This document shows, in pieces, positions 26,342 through 35,547 of a DNA stretch of 64,000 nt. The stretch is from Ignavibacteriota bacterium (GTDB lineage: Bacteria; Bacteroidota; Ignavibacteria; Tepidaquicellales; Tepidaquicellaceae). Both the position numbers and the translations under genes were made by a program. The stretch's first letter is position 1. Each line of letters opens with the position of its first letter. The stretch lies in assembly GCA_016218085.1 (NCBI GenBank), contig JACREY010000012.1:186001-250000 (forward strand), written 5' to 3'. The notes beneath the pieces are model-generated. The model searched no databases. It was not told the DNA's origin and was given only the letters and a program-made list of their open reading frames with translations.

Positions 26342-27252
26342 AAATATCGATAATAATAGTAAACTATAACACATCTGAATACCTGAAGAACTGTATTGAT
26401 TCGGTGAACAGATTCGAAAAGGATTTCGAGCTGGAATTCATTATTGTAGATAATCACTCTGAAGACAGAAACTATCTAAAGGAATTACCGGAAGAGCGTG
26501 AAAATGTCAGAATAATTTATCTCGATTCAAACACAGGCTTTGCGTTTGCAAATAACAAAGGATTTGAGGCAAGCAGCGGGGAATACATACTGATATTGAA
26601 TCCCGACATCGAGTTTACGGAAAGCATGTTTGGACATCTTATTGAAAAACTGACTGAAACGAATGCAGGGGCGATAGGTGTTCGATTATGCGGTATGGAC
26701 GGGAAACTTCAGGAAAAATATTATCAGAAATATCCGAATTTTTATCAATATTTCTTCTTTTACTCTGTTTTTTCGAAACCGTTTGCAAAATCTGTAAATC
26801 TGCGGAATAAATATCTTAATTTCAAAATTAGTGATGAGACGGAAAACCCTCAGAAAGTCAGTCAGATACCCGGAGCATTTATATTTCTTAAAAGGGAAGT
26901 TTATGAAGAAGCCGGAGGATTCGATGAATCTTATTTCCTGTTCTTCGAAGATGTGGATTTGTGTTACAGGATAGCTAAGAAGAGGGATTTGTATATTGCG
27001 AGCGCAAAAGTAAGGCACATTGGTGCTTCCAGCATGAAGCTGAAAACTAACTACAGGATATACGGATATTTTATTGTGAGCTTTGTAAATTTTTACAGGA
27101 AAAATTACAGCACCTTTTCATATTTATTCCTGAAATGTTGTGTGTTTAATAATTCAGTTTCTAAAATATTAATCGAAAATTCAAGGCGGATATTCGGTTC
27201 ATACAAAAAGGGTGTCGTAAAAGCCCATAAATATATTATAAAACATTTTTAA
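26338..27252 (+). CDS. GT2 glycosyltransferase, module A copy 1
   Basis: A 304-residue GT2 enzyme. KISIIIVNYNTSEYL opens the fold, FIIVDNHSED follows, and the metal site is ILNPDIEF (NPD at 88-90). FFEDVDLCYRI is the acceptor-side motif. The segment QEKYYQKYPNFYQYFFFYSVFSKPF is closely matched in the gene at 28216, identifying the two as paralogues. Start is TTG, overlapping the stop of the fusion gene by four bases. Likely adds one sugar of the repeat unit in the cytoplasm; which one is unknown. Confidence 0.9.
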   Translation: MKISIIIVNYNTSEYLKNCIDSVNRFEKDFELEFIIVDNHSEDRNYLKELPEERENVRIIYLDSNTGFAFANNKGFEASSGEYILILNPDIEFTESMFGHLIEKLTETNAGAIGVRLCGMDGKLQEKYYQKYPNFYQYFFFYSVFSKPFAKSVNLRNKYLNFKISDETENPQKVSQIPGAFIFLKREVYEEAGGFDESYFLFFEDVDLCYRIAKKRDLYIASAKVRHIGASSMKLKTNYRIYGYFIVSFVNFYRKNYSTFSYLFLKCCVFNNSVSKILIENSRRIFGSYKKGVVKAHKYIIKHF

Positions 27253-27255
27253 TAA

Positions 27256-28209
27256 ATGACAGACGTAATTATTCCGAATTTCAACGGACTGGAAAATCTT
27301 AAGTGTGTGCTGGCATCGCTCAGGGCGCAGACCGTAAAGGATTTTGGGATAATTATTGTGGATAACGGCTCTGCTGACGGCTCGGTAGAATACGCAGAAG
27401 AAAATATAAGGGAAGCAACAGTAATTAAAAACGAAACTAATCTCGGTTTCTCAAAAGCTGTGAATATCGGAATAAATTACTCTCTGGAGAATAATAATCC
27501 TGATTATATTATTCTTCTGAATAACGATATCGAAGTAGAAAAAGATTTTATAGAAAAAGGCATTGATACTTTTACAAAAATGAAAGATGCGGGATTTATA
27601 GCCTGCAAGATGCTGAATTTTTTCAAACGGGAGATAATTGATGATACCGGTGACTTTATAAGAAGAAACGGCGGAATCCCTATGGCGCGCGGACACGGCG
27701 AGAAAGACACGGGGCAATATGATAAGCCGGAGTATATTTTCGGAGCATGCGCGGGTGCGGCATTTTACAAAGCAGAGCTGTTCAGGAATGCAGGACTTTT
27801 TGACGAGGATTTTTTTGCTTATCTTGAGGACGTTGATTTGAGTTTCAGGTTTCAGCTGGCAGGTTACAAGTGTTATTATAATCCCAAAATTGTTTGTTAT
27901 CACAAGAGAAGGGAAACAACATCCAGGTTTGACGGATGGGAAACTTATTACACGGAGAAGAATCTCGTGGCTTTAAGATTAAAGAATTATCCTATCGGTT
28001 TGTACATTAAATATTCTCCCTTGTTTTTTCTTGCGAGAGTAAACAGATTTATTAAATATCTTGGAAAAAGATATTCGAAAGGAACTTTCGGATACGCGAT
28101 GAAAGGATACCTGAAGGGATTAAGCGAAATTCCAAAATCTCTGGGCAAGAGAAGACAAATTCAGAGAAACAGAAAAGTGAAACCGGGTTATACTGAAAAC
28201 ATATTTTAA
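27256..28209 (+). CDS. GT2 glycosyltransferase, module B copy 1
   Basis: A 317-residue GT2 enzyme: VIIPNFNGLENLKC, IIVDNGSADGS, metal site LLNNDIEV (89-91), and LEDVDLSFRFQLAG. Residues 145-172 (RGHGEKDTGQYDKPEYIFG) recur almost unchanged in the gene at 29178, so these two are recent paralogues. The C-terminal part is basic with a hydrophobic patch, suggesting loose membrane attachment. It starts three bases past the preceding gene and is followed after six bases by module A copy 2. Confidence 0.9.
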   Translation: MTDVIIPNFNGLENLKCVLASLRAQTVKDFGIIIVDNGSADGSVEYAEENIREATVIKNETNLGFSKAVNIGINYSLENNNPDYIILLNNDIEVEKDFIEKGIDTFTKMKDAGFIACKMLNFFKREIIDDTGDFIRRNGGIPMARGHGEKDTGQYDKPEYIFGACAGAAFYKAELFRNAGLFDEDFFAYLEDVDLSFRFQLAGYKCYYNPKIVCYHKRRETTSRFDGWETYYTEKNLVALRLKNYPIGLYIKYSPLFFLARVNRFIKYLGKRYSKGTFGYAMKGYLKGLSEIPKSLGKRRQIQRNRKVKPGYTENIF

Positions 28210-28215
28210 ATTTAT

Positions 28216-29181
28216 TTGAACTCAGGCGGGGAAAAAATATCGATAATCATTGTTAACCTGAACACGGGCAACATATTGCGTGAGTGCATTGAATCTTTTT
28301 TTAAATATGAAAAGGATTTTGATTCGGAAATTATTATTGTTGACCAAAATTCCGGAGATAATTCGAGGGAAGTGATAATTGAACTTGCCGGGCGATTCGA
28401 TAATATAAAATATATTTTCAACGATACGCTGAAAAGCTTTTCCTATGCCAATAACCAGGGATTTGATATTTCGACAGGAGACCATGTACTGATTATGAAT
28501 CCGGATATTGTGTTCATAAATCCTGTTTTGAAAAAATTAGTCAGCGGAATGAAAAATAATCCGGAAATCGGTGCAATGAGTCCGTACCTTATGGGAAAGG
28601 ACGGTAAATTCCAGCAGGAATATTTCAGGAGGTATCCGTCGGTGATGCAGTTTATATTGTTCTATATGATTTTCTCAAAGCCGTTTTATCGTTCATCGAA
28701 GCTGCGTTGCAGGTATTTTGAAAATTCCGATATAAATACAAATTCGGGTACTGTTGAATTTGTCGAGCAGATTCCCTGCGCTTTTTTTCTGACAAAAAGG
28801 AAAATATTTGAATCAGTCGGGAAGATGGATGATAAATATATTCTCTTTTATGAAGACGTGGATTTGAGTTTCCGGATACACAGGAATTACAAGCTTGGAG
28901 TAGATATGTCTGTAAAGGTTCTTCATCTTGGTGGGCAGAGCTTTAAGACAGAAAACAACTGGTGGCTTCACGGAAGGTTTTTGATGAGCATGCATTACTT
29001 TATGGAAAAAAACAGGGGAAAGTTTAAATCTTTTTTGTTGAAGACCTTTTCCCTGTCAAATTCTGTTTTCATTGTTGCGTTTGAGCGTATTAAGCTGTTG
29101 ATGGGAAAGAAAGATACATACAGATACAACAAACACAAATATTATTTGCAGGAATTTAAAAAAGCATATTTACAATTTTGA
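28216..29181 (+). CDS. GT2 glycosyltransferase, module A copy 2
   Basis: A 321-residue paralogue of the gene at 26338. It shares KISIIIVNLNTGNIL, IVDQNSGDNS, the NPD metal site (95-97), the QQEYFRRYPSVMQFILFYMIFSKPF region and FYEDVDLSFRI. The start is TTG; no ATG precedes the first conserved strand. It overlaps the next gene by four bases (TTGA). Conserved paralogue pairs in the same order as copy 1 show that a two-gene block was duplicated. Confidence 0.9.
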   Translation: MNSGGEKISIIIVNLNTGNILRECIESFFKYEKDFDSEIIIVDQNSGDNSREVIIELAGRFDNIKYIFNDTLKSFSYANNQGFDISTGDHVLIMNPDIVFINPVLKKLVSGMKNNPEIGAMSPYLMGKDGKFQQEYFRRYPSVMQFILFYMIFSKPFYRSSKLRCRYFENSDINTNSGTVEFVEQIPCAFFLTKRKIFESVGKMDDKYILFYEDVDLSFRIHRNYKLGVDMSVKVLHLGGQSFKTENNWWLHGRFLMSMHYFMEKNRGKFKSFLLKTFSLSNSVFIVAFERIKLLMGKKDTYRYNKHKYYLQEFKKAYLQF

Positions 29182-30152
29182 TAACGGTCGTTATCCCGAC
29201 ATATAACGGTCTTAAGCATCTTGAAACCTGTTTCGATTCTCTCAGGAATCAGAAATTTGAATCTTTTGCTGAAAAGCCGGAAGTACGCGTAATCCTTGTG
29301 GATAACGGCTCATCGGACGGCTCTGTTGAATTCGTGACTAAAAATTATCCCGAAGTTGAAATAATAAAGCTTGATAAGAATTACGGATTTGCAAAAGCTG
29401 TTAACGAAGGAATAAAATATTCGCTTGAAAGCGGGGACACAAAACGAATCCTGCTTCTGAATAATGATATCGAGTGTGCAGATAATTTTCTGGAAGAAAT
29501 GCTGAAAGGGTTTACAGATGATTTTATAGGCTCGGTTGCCTGCAAGATGATGAACTTTTACAACCGTGATGTATTCGATGATGCAGGGGATTTTATAAAA
29601 CTGATAGGCTCCCCTTATGCTCGCGGGCACGGGGAAAAAGACACCGGGCAGTATGATAAGCCCGAATTCATTTTCGGTGCCTGTGCAGGAGCGGCTATGT
29701 ACAGGAGTGAAATATTCGGAGAAATCGAATTTTTCGACGAGGACTTTTTTGCGTATTATGAAGATGTTGATTTCAGCTTCAGGATTCAGATTGCGGGTTA
29801 TAAGTGCTTCTATAATCCGAAAGCAATTTGCTACCACAAGAGAGGTGCGACATCAGGCTATACATCCGGCTGGCAGACAATGCTCTGCGAAAGAAACCTT
29901 ATTGCAATGAGGATAAAAAATTATCCGCTGTCGCTTTATATAAAACTGACCCCGTTGTTTTTTATAGCAAGGCTGAAACGCTATTGTGGATTTCTGCGGG
30001 CCGGCTGGTATAAAGTATTCTTCAGCGCCGTAAGCGGATATCTTAAAGGACTTGCAAGGGTGCCGTCTTCGGTTATAAAAAGACGAAAAGTTCAGAAAAT
30101 GAAAAAAGTTGATAACAAATATATATATTCTGTTTTCACAAACATTAAATAA
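29178..30152 (+). CDS. GT2 glycosyltransferase, module B copy 2
   Basis: A 324-residue paralogue of the gene at 27256: ITVVIPTYNGLKHLETC, LVDNGSSDGSVEF, LLNNDIEC (95-99), the RGHGEKDTGQYDKPEFIFG block and YEDVDFSFRIQIAG. Start is TTG within the stop of the gene before. The C-terminal 70 residues are basic and partly hydrophobic as in copy 1. The sugar specificity is not readable; the near-identical block suggests the same acceptor or donor as copy 1 or only slight divergence. Confidence 0.9.
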   Translation: MITVVIPTYNGLKHLETCFDSLRNQKFESFAEKPEVRVILVDNGSSDGSVEFVTKNYPEVEIIKLDKNYGFAKAVNEGIKYSLESGDTKRILLLNNDIECADNFLEEMLKGFTDDFIGSVACKMMNFYNRDVFDDAGDFIKLIGSPYARGHGEKDTGQYDKPEFIFGACAGAAMYRSEIFGEIEFFDEDFFAYYEDVDFSFRIQIAGYKCFYNPKAICYHKRGATSGYTSGWQTMLCERNLIAMRIKNYPLSLYIKLTPLFFIARLKRYCGFLRAGWYKVFFSAVSGYLKGLARVPSSVIKRRKVQKMKKVDNKYIYSVFTNIK

Positions 30153-30155
30153 ATT

Positions 30156-31196
30156 ATTACGAAGGTTTCCATTATCATATTGAATTATAACGGCTTGGAT
30201 TTCCTCGAAAACTGTCTGAAATCAGTACTGGCACAGACTTTCTCGGATTTTGAAATTATATTTGTAGATAACGGTTCAATTGACGGAAGCATAGATTATG
30301 TAAAGAGGGAATTCAATGATGAGAGACTGAAGTGTTTTTCGGCAGTGGAAAATCTTGGGTTTGCAGGAGGAAACAACTTCGGATTAAAATATTCGTGCGG
30401 GGAATATATTGTCCTGTTGAATAATGATACGGTTGTTGATGAAAACTGGTTGAAATATTTGTACGAGACAATTACATCGGGGGAAAATATAGGTGCAGTT
30501 CAGTCGCTCGTGCTGACCGAAGGAATTCCCGAAAGATATTACAAAAAAAACGGAACGCTGAATCTCCTCGGTCATAATATAATGGAAGTATTCAGTATAA
30601 ACGAAAACGGAACAGGAGAAATATTCCAGCTAAACGGGTGTTCTTTTATTATAAGGAAAAGTACATTAGACGAACTCGGCGGGCTTTTTCCAGATGAATA
30701 TTTTGCTTATGCGGAAGATTCTTATCTTTCATTTAAATTAAAATTCGCAGGATATAAAATCCTTCACACATCAAAATCTGTTGTAAAACACCTGGGAAGC
30801 GCCACCACAAAGGATTACAGGTCATCCTTCAGGACGTTTCTGCAGGAGCGAAACAGGCTGATGAACTTTCTGATTTTCTTTTCCGCTGGTTTCAGGCGGA
30901 AATATTATCCTTTCCTGATTAAGAATTTATTTTTAAAAATTATGCTTTCGCTTCTGCCCGGGAAATATTCTTTGAAGGGAATTTTAAAAGCATATCTGGA
31001 CTTGTTCAGAAAAAGACACTGGATAAAATCGGAAAGAGAGAAAATTGACAGGATTAAGAAGGTAAACGAAAATGAAGTGCTGAATTTTCTAAGCGGAAAA
31101 ATATTCAACGGCAATAATTTTGCGGAGAAATATTTTAATTTTTTTTCCTTGCTGTACTGCAGGATTGCCAGAATTAAAGTGATGGAGCTAAAATGA
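30156..31196 (+). CDS. GT2 glycosyltransferase with probable ATT start
   Basis: A GT2 enzyme of about 346 residues. The frame is open from the stop of the preceding gene, and translation from the ATT at 30156 gives M-TKVSIIILNYNGLDFL, the normal N-terminus of this family. The first TTG, at 30180, would cut into the first beta strand. I therefore favour the rare ATT start, three bases after the previous stop. Motifs: FVDNGSIDGS, LLNNDTVV (metal site about 89-91) and AEDSYLSFKLKFAG. The C-terminal 90 residues are Lys-rich. It overlaps the next gene by four bases. Confidence 0.85.
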   Translation: MTKVSIIILNYNGLDFLENCLKSVLAQTFSDFEIIFVDNGSIDGSIDYVKREFNDERLKCFSAVENLGFAGGNNFGLKYSCGEYIVLLNNDTVVDENWLKYLYETITSGENIGAVQSLVLTEGIPERYYKKNGTLNLLGHNIMEVFSINENGTGEIFQLNGCSFIIRKSTLDELGGLFPDEYFAYAEDSYLSFKLKFAGYKILHTSKSVVKHLGSATTKDYRSSFRTFLQERNRLMNFLIFFSAGFRRKYYPFLIKNLFLKIMLSLLPGKYSLKGILKAYLDLFRKRHWIKSEREKIDRIKKVNENEVLNFLSGKIFNGNNFAEKYFNFFSLLYCRIARIKVMELK

Positions 31197-32074
31197 TTAA
31201 ATATTCGATAATAATAATAAATTACAAACAGGAAGAACTTCTGAAAAAGTGTCTGAGTTCCATTTACAGCATATTCAAGTCCGAGCCTTTTGAAGTAATT
31301 GTAATAAATAATTCAAAAGAAGATAAGCTTCCCCCGTTCAATCTCCCTAATTTCAGGATTATTGAATCCGAAAATTACGGCTATGCCAATGCAAACAATA
31401 CAGGTGCAGGAAAGGCAAAGGGGAAGTACATTTTCTTTTTGAACGCAGACACGGAAATACGAAATGATTTTCTTGCTGAGTTTGATAAGGCATTCGGGAA
31501 TTTGGAATTCGGCGCTGCAGGATTGAAATTGGTTTATCCCGACGGAAGTTTTCAGCCATCCTGTTATCTGAAAAATAATTTTTTTAACGAGATTAAAAAC
31601 AAAAAACTCGAACAAATTTTTAAATCGGGCAGTGAGACCGAAAAAAAAGAAATTGAAAAGAAGTACGCCGAAATTAGAAAAGTTGATTGGGTAAGCGGAG
31701 CGGCATTTATTGTAAAGAGAAATATATTCGAATCCGTCGGTGGATTCGACGAGAGATTTTTCCTTTTTTATGAAGATGCTGACCTGTGTAAACGCTTATC
31801 TGACAAGGGCTATGGGATATATTATTATCCGTGCGGAGAAGTGATTCATCTGAAAGGGGAAAACGCAAACAGGAATTTCAACGATGTGACATATTATTTT
31901 TCGAAGAAATCTCAGATACTGTATTACAAGATTCATAATAATTTATTCCAGAGGTTTTTAATTAGAGGATATCTTCTGGCAAGGTTTTCAATTTTGTGCT
32001 TAATTAATCCAAGTAGAATTAATATATTTATATTAAAATTCCTTCTGGGGAAGAAAAATGATAAAGGTACTTGA
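31193..32074 (+). CDS. GT2 family glycosyltransferase
   Basis: A 293-residue GT2 enzyme: KYSIIIINYKQEELLKKCL, VIVINNSKEDK, metal site FLNADTEI (83-89), WVSGAAFIVKR and YEDADLCKRLSDKG. This last motif is of the rhamnosyltransferase-like kind. The ATG overlaps the previous stop (ATGA) and the 3' end overlaps the GT4 gene by 17 bases, so it is inside one tightly packed transcript. Substrate unknown. Confidence 0.9.
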   Translation: MIKYSIIIINYKQEELLKKCLSSIYSIFKSEPFEVIVINNSKEDKLPPFNLPNFRIIESENYGYANANNTGAGKAKGKYIFFLNADTEIRNDFLAEFDKAFGNLEFGAAGLKLVYPDGSFQPSCYLKNNFFNEIKNKKLEQIFKSGSETEKKEIEKKYAEIRKVDWVSGAAFIVKRNIFESVGGFDERFFLFYEDADLCKRLSDKGYGIYYYPCGEVIHLKGENANRNFNDVTYYFSKKSQILYYKIHNNLFQRFLIRGYLLARFSILCLINPSRINIFILKFLLGKKNDKGT

Positions 32075-33173
32075 ACTCATTGACGGAGGTTTTATAGGGG
32101 GGGGACAGGTGCACGTACTGTCTCTTTCAAGCATTATGGATAAAACTGAGTTTAATCCTGTAATCGGTGCTATGGGCGGGGGTGAATTTGAGAAAACCGT
32201 TTTAGAAAAAGGAATAGAATTCAGGGATTTTTTCCAGCCGAAAGTACTAAGGAAGAAATATCTTTATCCAATTATTAAATTTTGCAAAGAGGAAAAGATT
32301 GGACTACTCCACTCGCACGGCGGCATATCGGGGTTTTACGGCAGGCTTGTTAAAAAATACTATCCTGAAATCAAAGTTATTCATTCAATTCACGGGCTTC
32401 ACTATATTAACGGGAATTTAATCAGAAAGTTCATTTCAAAATCTATTGAACAGTCGCTGGTTAAGTATACCGATTTTACTATCTGCGAAACCCGCGAGGA
32501 TTTCGGTAATGCAGAAAAGATAAGGGTCCTTGACCCTGCAAAATCAAAAATCATACCTAACGGAATTAACCTGAAGAAATATGAGAATTTAGAAAGGAAA
32601 AATCCGGAAATTTTAAGAAACCTCAATCTGAATAAAGATGATTTTATAATAGGCAATATATCGCGATTCGATATTCAGAAAAACCAAAAACTGATTATAA
32701 AATCTGCGGCAAAATTGATAAAAGATTACCCGCAGTTTAAATTCATACTTGTCGGAAACGGAAAACTTCTTGATGAATCAAAGAGACTGGCATCGGAGTT
32801 TAATCTGGGTAAAAATCTGATATTCACGGGTGAGCAAAAGAAACTGACTGATTTTTATTCGGTTTTTGATTTATTCGTATTTCCGACTTACTGGGAAGGC
32901 ATGCCGTATGTATTGCTTGAGGCAATGGCAGCGGGGCTGCCTATTGTCTGTTCCGGCATTCCCTCTCTGAATGAAGTCATAGAAAAAGAAAAATCGGCAT
33001 TAACAATAAATCCAAAAAGCGAAAGAGAATTAAGCGAAGCAATAATCAGGTTATATAAAAACAAGAGCCTTGCAGAAATGTTATCCGCAAATGTCCTGGA
33101 AGAATCAAAAAAATATGATGAGTCACTTATGGTGAAAAGCATAGAGTGCATATACAGGGAGGTGATGAAATGA
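32058..33173 (+). CDS. GT4 family glycosyltransferase
   Basis: A 371-residue GT-B-fold retaining glycosyltransferase. The N-terminal Rossmann half has IDGGFIGGGQVHVLSL and LHSHGGISGFYGR. The C-terminal half has ISRFDIQKNQKL, VGNGKLLDE, and the donor-binding motif YWEGMPYVLLEAMAAGLPIV with the E-x7-E pair typical of GT4. It probably adds a sugar to the lipid-linked unit in the cytoplasm. The nadD start codon overlaps its stop by four bases. Confidence 0.92.
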   Translation: MIKVLELIDGGFIGGGQVHVLSLSSIMDKTEFNPVIGAMGGGEFEKTVLEKGIEFRDFFQPKVLRKKYLYPIIKFCKEEKIGLLHSHGGISGFYGRLVKKYYPEIKVIHSIHGLHYINGNLIRKFISKSIEQSLVKYTDFTICETREDFGNAEKIRVLDPAKSKIIPNGINLKKYENLERKNPEILRNLNLNKDDFIIGNISRFDIQKNQKLIIKSAAKLIKDYPQFKFILVGNGKLLDESKRLASEFNLGKNLIFTGEQKKLTDFYSVFDLFVFPTYWEGMPYVLLEAMAAGLPIVCSGIPSLNEVIEKEKSALTINPKSERELSEAIIRLYKNKSLAEMLSANVLEESKKYDESLMVKSIECIYREVMK

Positions 33174-33760
33174 TTAAAATCGGAATATTCGGGGGTACTT
33201 TCAATCCTCCTCATTTAGCTCACTCTGTACTATCGCAAAAGGTAAAGGAAATTCTGGGACTGGATAAACTTATTTTTATTCCCTCGTTTCTTCCCCCGCT
33301 AAAGCGGGAAGAGGAAGTCCTGGAAATCCGCCACAGGTTTGTAATGGCTAAGATTGCATTCGAAAGAAATCCCGGCTGTGAAGTAAGTGATATAGAAATA
33401 AACTGCAGTACGGAAAAGTCTTACACTGTGGATACGCTATCTGTTCTCCACGAAATATTTAAAGGTCCTGATGTAAAATTTTTTCTGATAATAGGAATTG
33501 ATAATCTGATTGACTTTCCGAAATGGAAATCACCCGAGAAACTTTTCACCCTTGCAGACGTAGTTGTAATAAACCGTCCCGGCTGCACTTTTAAAAACGT
33601 GAAAAAGGAATATGCCGAAAAAGCACTGTTTGTTGAACTTCCATTGATGGATATATCTTCGACAATGATACGGGATTATGTGAAAAACGGAAAGCCGATA
33701 AGTCATCTTGTTCTGCCTGAAATCGAAAGCTACATAAACAACAATAAACTATATAAATAA
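33170..33760 (+). CDS. nadD: Nicotinate-nucleotide adenylyltransferase
   Basis: A 196-residue NadD, which adenylates nicotinate mononucleotide in NAD synthesis. The nucleotidyltransferase signature GGTFNPPHLAHSVL (H-x-x-H) is at residues 8-21, FFLIIGIDNLIDFPKW at about 106-121 and the terminal ISSTMIRDYV at about 162-171. An in-frame GTG 24 bases upstream would add eight residues, but the ATG has GGAGG seven bases ahead and gives the conserved start IKIGIFGGTF. The gene overlaps the GT4 gene by four bases, so a housekeeping gene rides on the glycan transcript. Confidence 0.95.
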   Translation: MIKIGIFGGTFNPPHLAHSVLSQKVKEILGLDKLIFIPSFLPPLKREEEVLEIRHRFVMAKIAFERNPGCEVSDIEINCSTEKSYTVDTLSVLHEIFKGPDVKFFLIIGIDNLIDFPKWKSPEKLFTLADVVVINRPGCTFKNVKKEYAEKALFVELPLMDISSTMIRDYVKNGKPISHLVLPEIESYINNNKLYK

Positions 33761-33770
33761 AATAATAAAA

Positions 33771-34541
33771 ATGGAAGAACAAAATATTATTACGGAGGAA
33801 ACACAGGAATTATCCCAGATGGATGCAATATCCGGAATCTTTACGGAGCCCGGAAACACTTTCGAGGCAATAGCAAAATTTCCCAAAAGGAATTTCTGGC
33901 TTCTTCCTGTGCTAATACTGGTTGTTACCAGCATAGTTTCATCGTTCCTGTTCTTTTCTGATGCTGAGCTTGTCGGTAAAATGATGGACAAGCAGAAGGT
34001 AAAAATGCGCGAGAGCATGCAGGAAAAAGTCAAAGAAGGAAAAATGACTCAGGAGCAGGCAAACAACGCAATAGAGCAGGCTGAAAAATTTATGGACCCT
34101 AACGGCTTATTCTTCAAAATAACAGGAATAGCCGGAGCGGTAATTTCGCCTTTTATGATGCTGTTTGTCCTGGCTGTTATATATATGCTGTTCCTTAAGA
34201 TGATGAAGGCAAGTTTTGAATTCACAAACATCCTAAATGTTGTGGGACTTTCACTGATAATCAGCGCAATTGGGAGTGTGCTTGGTATAGTAGTTTCTAT
34301 CATTTCGGGGGATTTGAATTCCATAGGCCTGTCATTGATTCTTAAGGCTGATACTGTAGGTGATACTCTTCATGCATTATTCCTGAAACTTGATGTGTTT
34401 TCAATCTGGTTCTATGTGCTGGTTGCAATAGGACTTGTAAGGGTAGCGAAGATTAAACCTGTAATGTCTTACCTGGTTGTTTTCGGATTATGGATTATCT
34501 GGCTTGTTATATCCACATTTGTTTTTGGTCTGATGGTTTGA
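33771..34541 (+). CDS. YIP1-family membrane protein
   Basis: A 256-residue inner-membrane protein with five helices. A soluble start (1-40) ends in FTEPGNTFEAIAKFPKR, the usual beginning of bacterial YIP1 proteins. The first helix is about 41-63. A charged helical loop rich in Lys, Glu and Gln spans about 70-105, and four more helices run from 117 to 255. The cellular role of bacterial YIP1 proteins is not known. It starts 10 bases past nadD and ends before a terminator shared with the convergent T9SS cargo gene. Confidence 0.8.
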   Translation: MEEQNIITEETQELSQMDAISGIFTEPGNTFEAIAKFPKRNFWLLPVLILVVTSIVSSFLFFSDAELVGKMMDKQKVKMRESMQEKVKEGKMTQEQANNAIEQAEKFMDPNGLFFKITGIAGAVISPFMMLFVLAVIYMLFLKMMKASFEFTNILNVVGLSLIISAIGSVLGIVVSIISGDLNSIGLSLILKADTVGDTLHALFLKLDVFSIWFYVLVAIGLVRVAKIKPVMSYLVVFGLWIIWLVISTFVFGLMV

Positions 34542-34557
34542 TTCAGGTTTTATTTGT

Positions 34558-34601
34558 TAAGAAGGTTTATTAAGCTCTGACAGGCTTAATAAACCTTTCT
34601 A
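34558..34601. terminator. Shared hairpin terminator between convergent genes
   Basis: AGAAGGTTTATTAAGC faces GCTTAATAAACCTTTCT across eight bases, with a single bulged T. It lies between the convergent YIP1 and T9SS cargo genes and can serve both. The T tract is weak on the plus strand. Confidence 0.75.
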
Positions 34602-34614
34602 TTATACGGTAAAA

Positions 34615-35547
34615 CTATTTTACAAAAGCGATTTTATTCACCGCAGAAAAACCGTTTGCTTTCATACGAACAAGATATATTCCGCTCGGCAGGCCGGATG
34701 CATCGAAAAGCAGTTCGTATATACCAGCCTGAATTGTATTATCAAATATCCTGCCGATTATTTTTCCGGATAAATCATAAATGCTGATTTCCACCTGTCC
34801 TGATTTTGGTGTCTGGAAGTTAATTTTCGTAACAGGATTAAATGGATTCGGATAGTTGTTAAGGAGCTTATACTCTTTAGGGATTATATTCGAAACAGGT
34901 GTAATGCCGGTAGTTCTAACTCTGAAATTCCAGATTACAGACCAACCGCTTGTACCAAGCTGGTTGGTTGCAGATACTCTCCAGAAATATTTCATACCGA
35001 GCTGGAGAAAATCGGGTCTGATTTGCAGCGGAGTATTTGCCACGACCGTATCAAATAGAAACGCAGTATTAATAAATAACGAGTCAGTTGAAATCTGAAT
35101 ATTGAAAGTATTTGCATAAGCATTGCTGTCCCATAAAAGCGTTACATTCTGAAACTGGTTTTCCGAATTATTTGGGGGCAGAATAAGAGCAGGAATAGAG
35201 GGAGCAGATAATAGAATCCTGAGAGCACTGTCTCTGTAATATGTATTGCTGAACTGGTCCAGAACATAAATTCCTCTAGGAATTAAAACTGCTTTTCCGC
35301 CTATAACCACCGTAGCCGTAATGGTTGTATCATTAATCTTTGCATTATAAAAGCCCGTTACACCAGTAGAATCAAAAAATATCTGAAAATACGGCGAAAC
35401 CATCCACTCCGTACCGTCTCCAATAATAGTGATGGGGAATGAAGTGCTCTGGTAACCGCTGTCAGGATATATATATTTTACAGACTGGGAACGGATACCT
35501 GATGTCAAAGTAATCAGAAAAAGAAAGCTAATCAGGAATTTTCTCAT
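34615..35547 (-). CDS. Secreted protein with fibronectin-like domain and T9SS sorting domain
   Basis: A 310-residue exported protein. The signal peptide spans about 1-20 (cleavage near IRSQ). Residues 25-110 look like an IPT/TIG-type Ig domain (YIYPDSGYQSTSFPITIIGDG). Residues 115-215 are fibronectin III-like (LILPPNNSENQFQNVTLLWD, MKYFWRVSATNQLGTSGWS). A T9SS sorting domain follows (LLNNYPNPFNPVTKINF, ending KIAFVK). The gene overlaps the end of the O-antigen ligase gene by 20 bases, so a T9SS cargo is co-expressed with a glycan ligase or polymerase. Its own function is not recognised. Confidence 0.88.
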   Translation of the reverse strand: MRKFLISFLFLITLTSGIRSQSVKYIYPDSGYQSTSFPITIIGDGTEWMVSPYFQIFFDSTGVTGFYNAKINDTTITATVVIGGKAVLIPRGIYVLDQFSNTYYRDSALRILLSAPSIPALILPPNNSENQFQNVTLLWDSNAYANTFNIQISTDSLFINTAFLFDTVVANTPLQIRPDFLQLGMKYFWRVSATNQLGTSGWSVIWNFRVRTTGITPVSNIIPKEYKLLNNYPNPFNPVTKINFQTPKSGQVEISIYDLSGKIIGRIFDNTIQAGIYELLFDASGLPSGIYLVRMKANGFSAVNKIAFVK

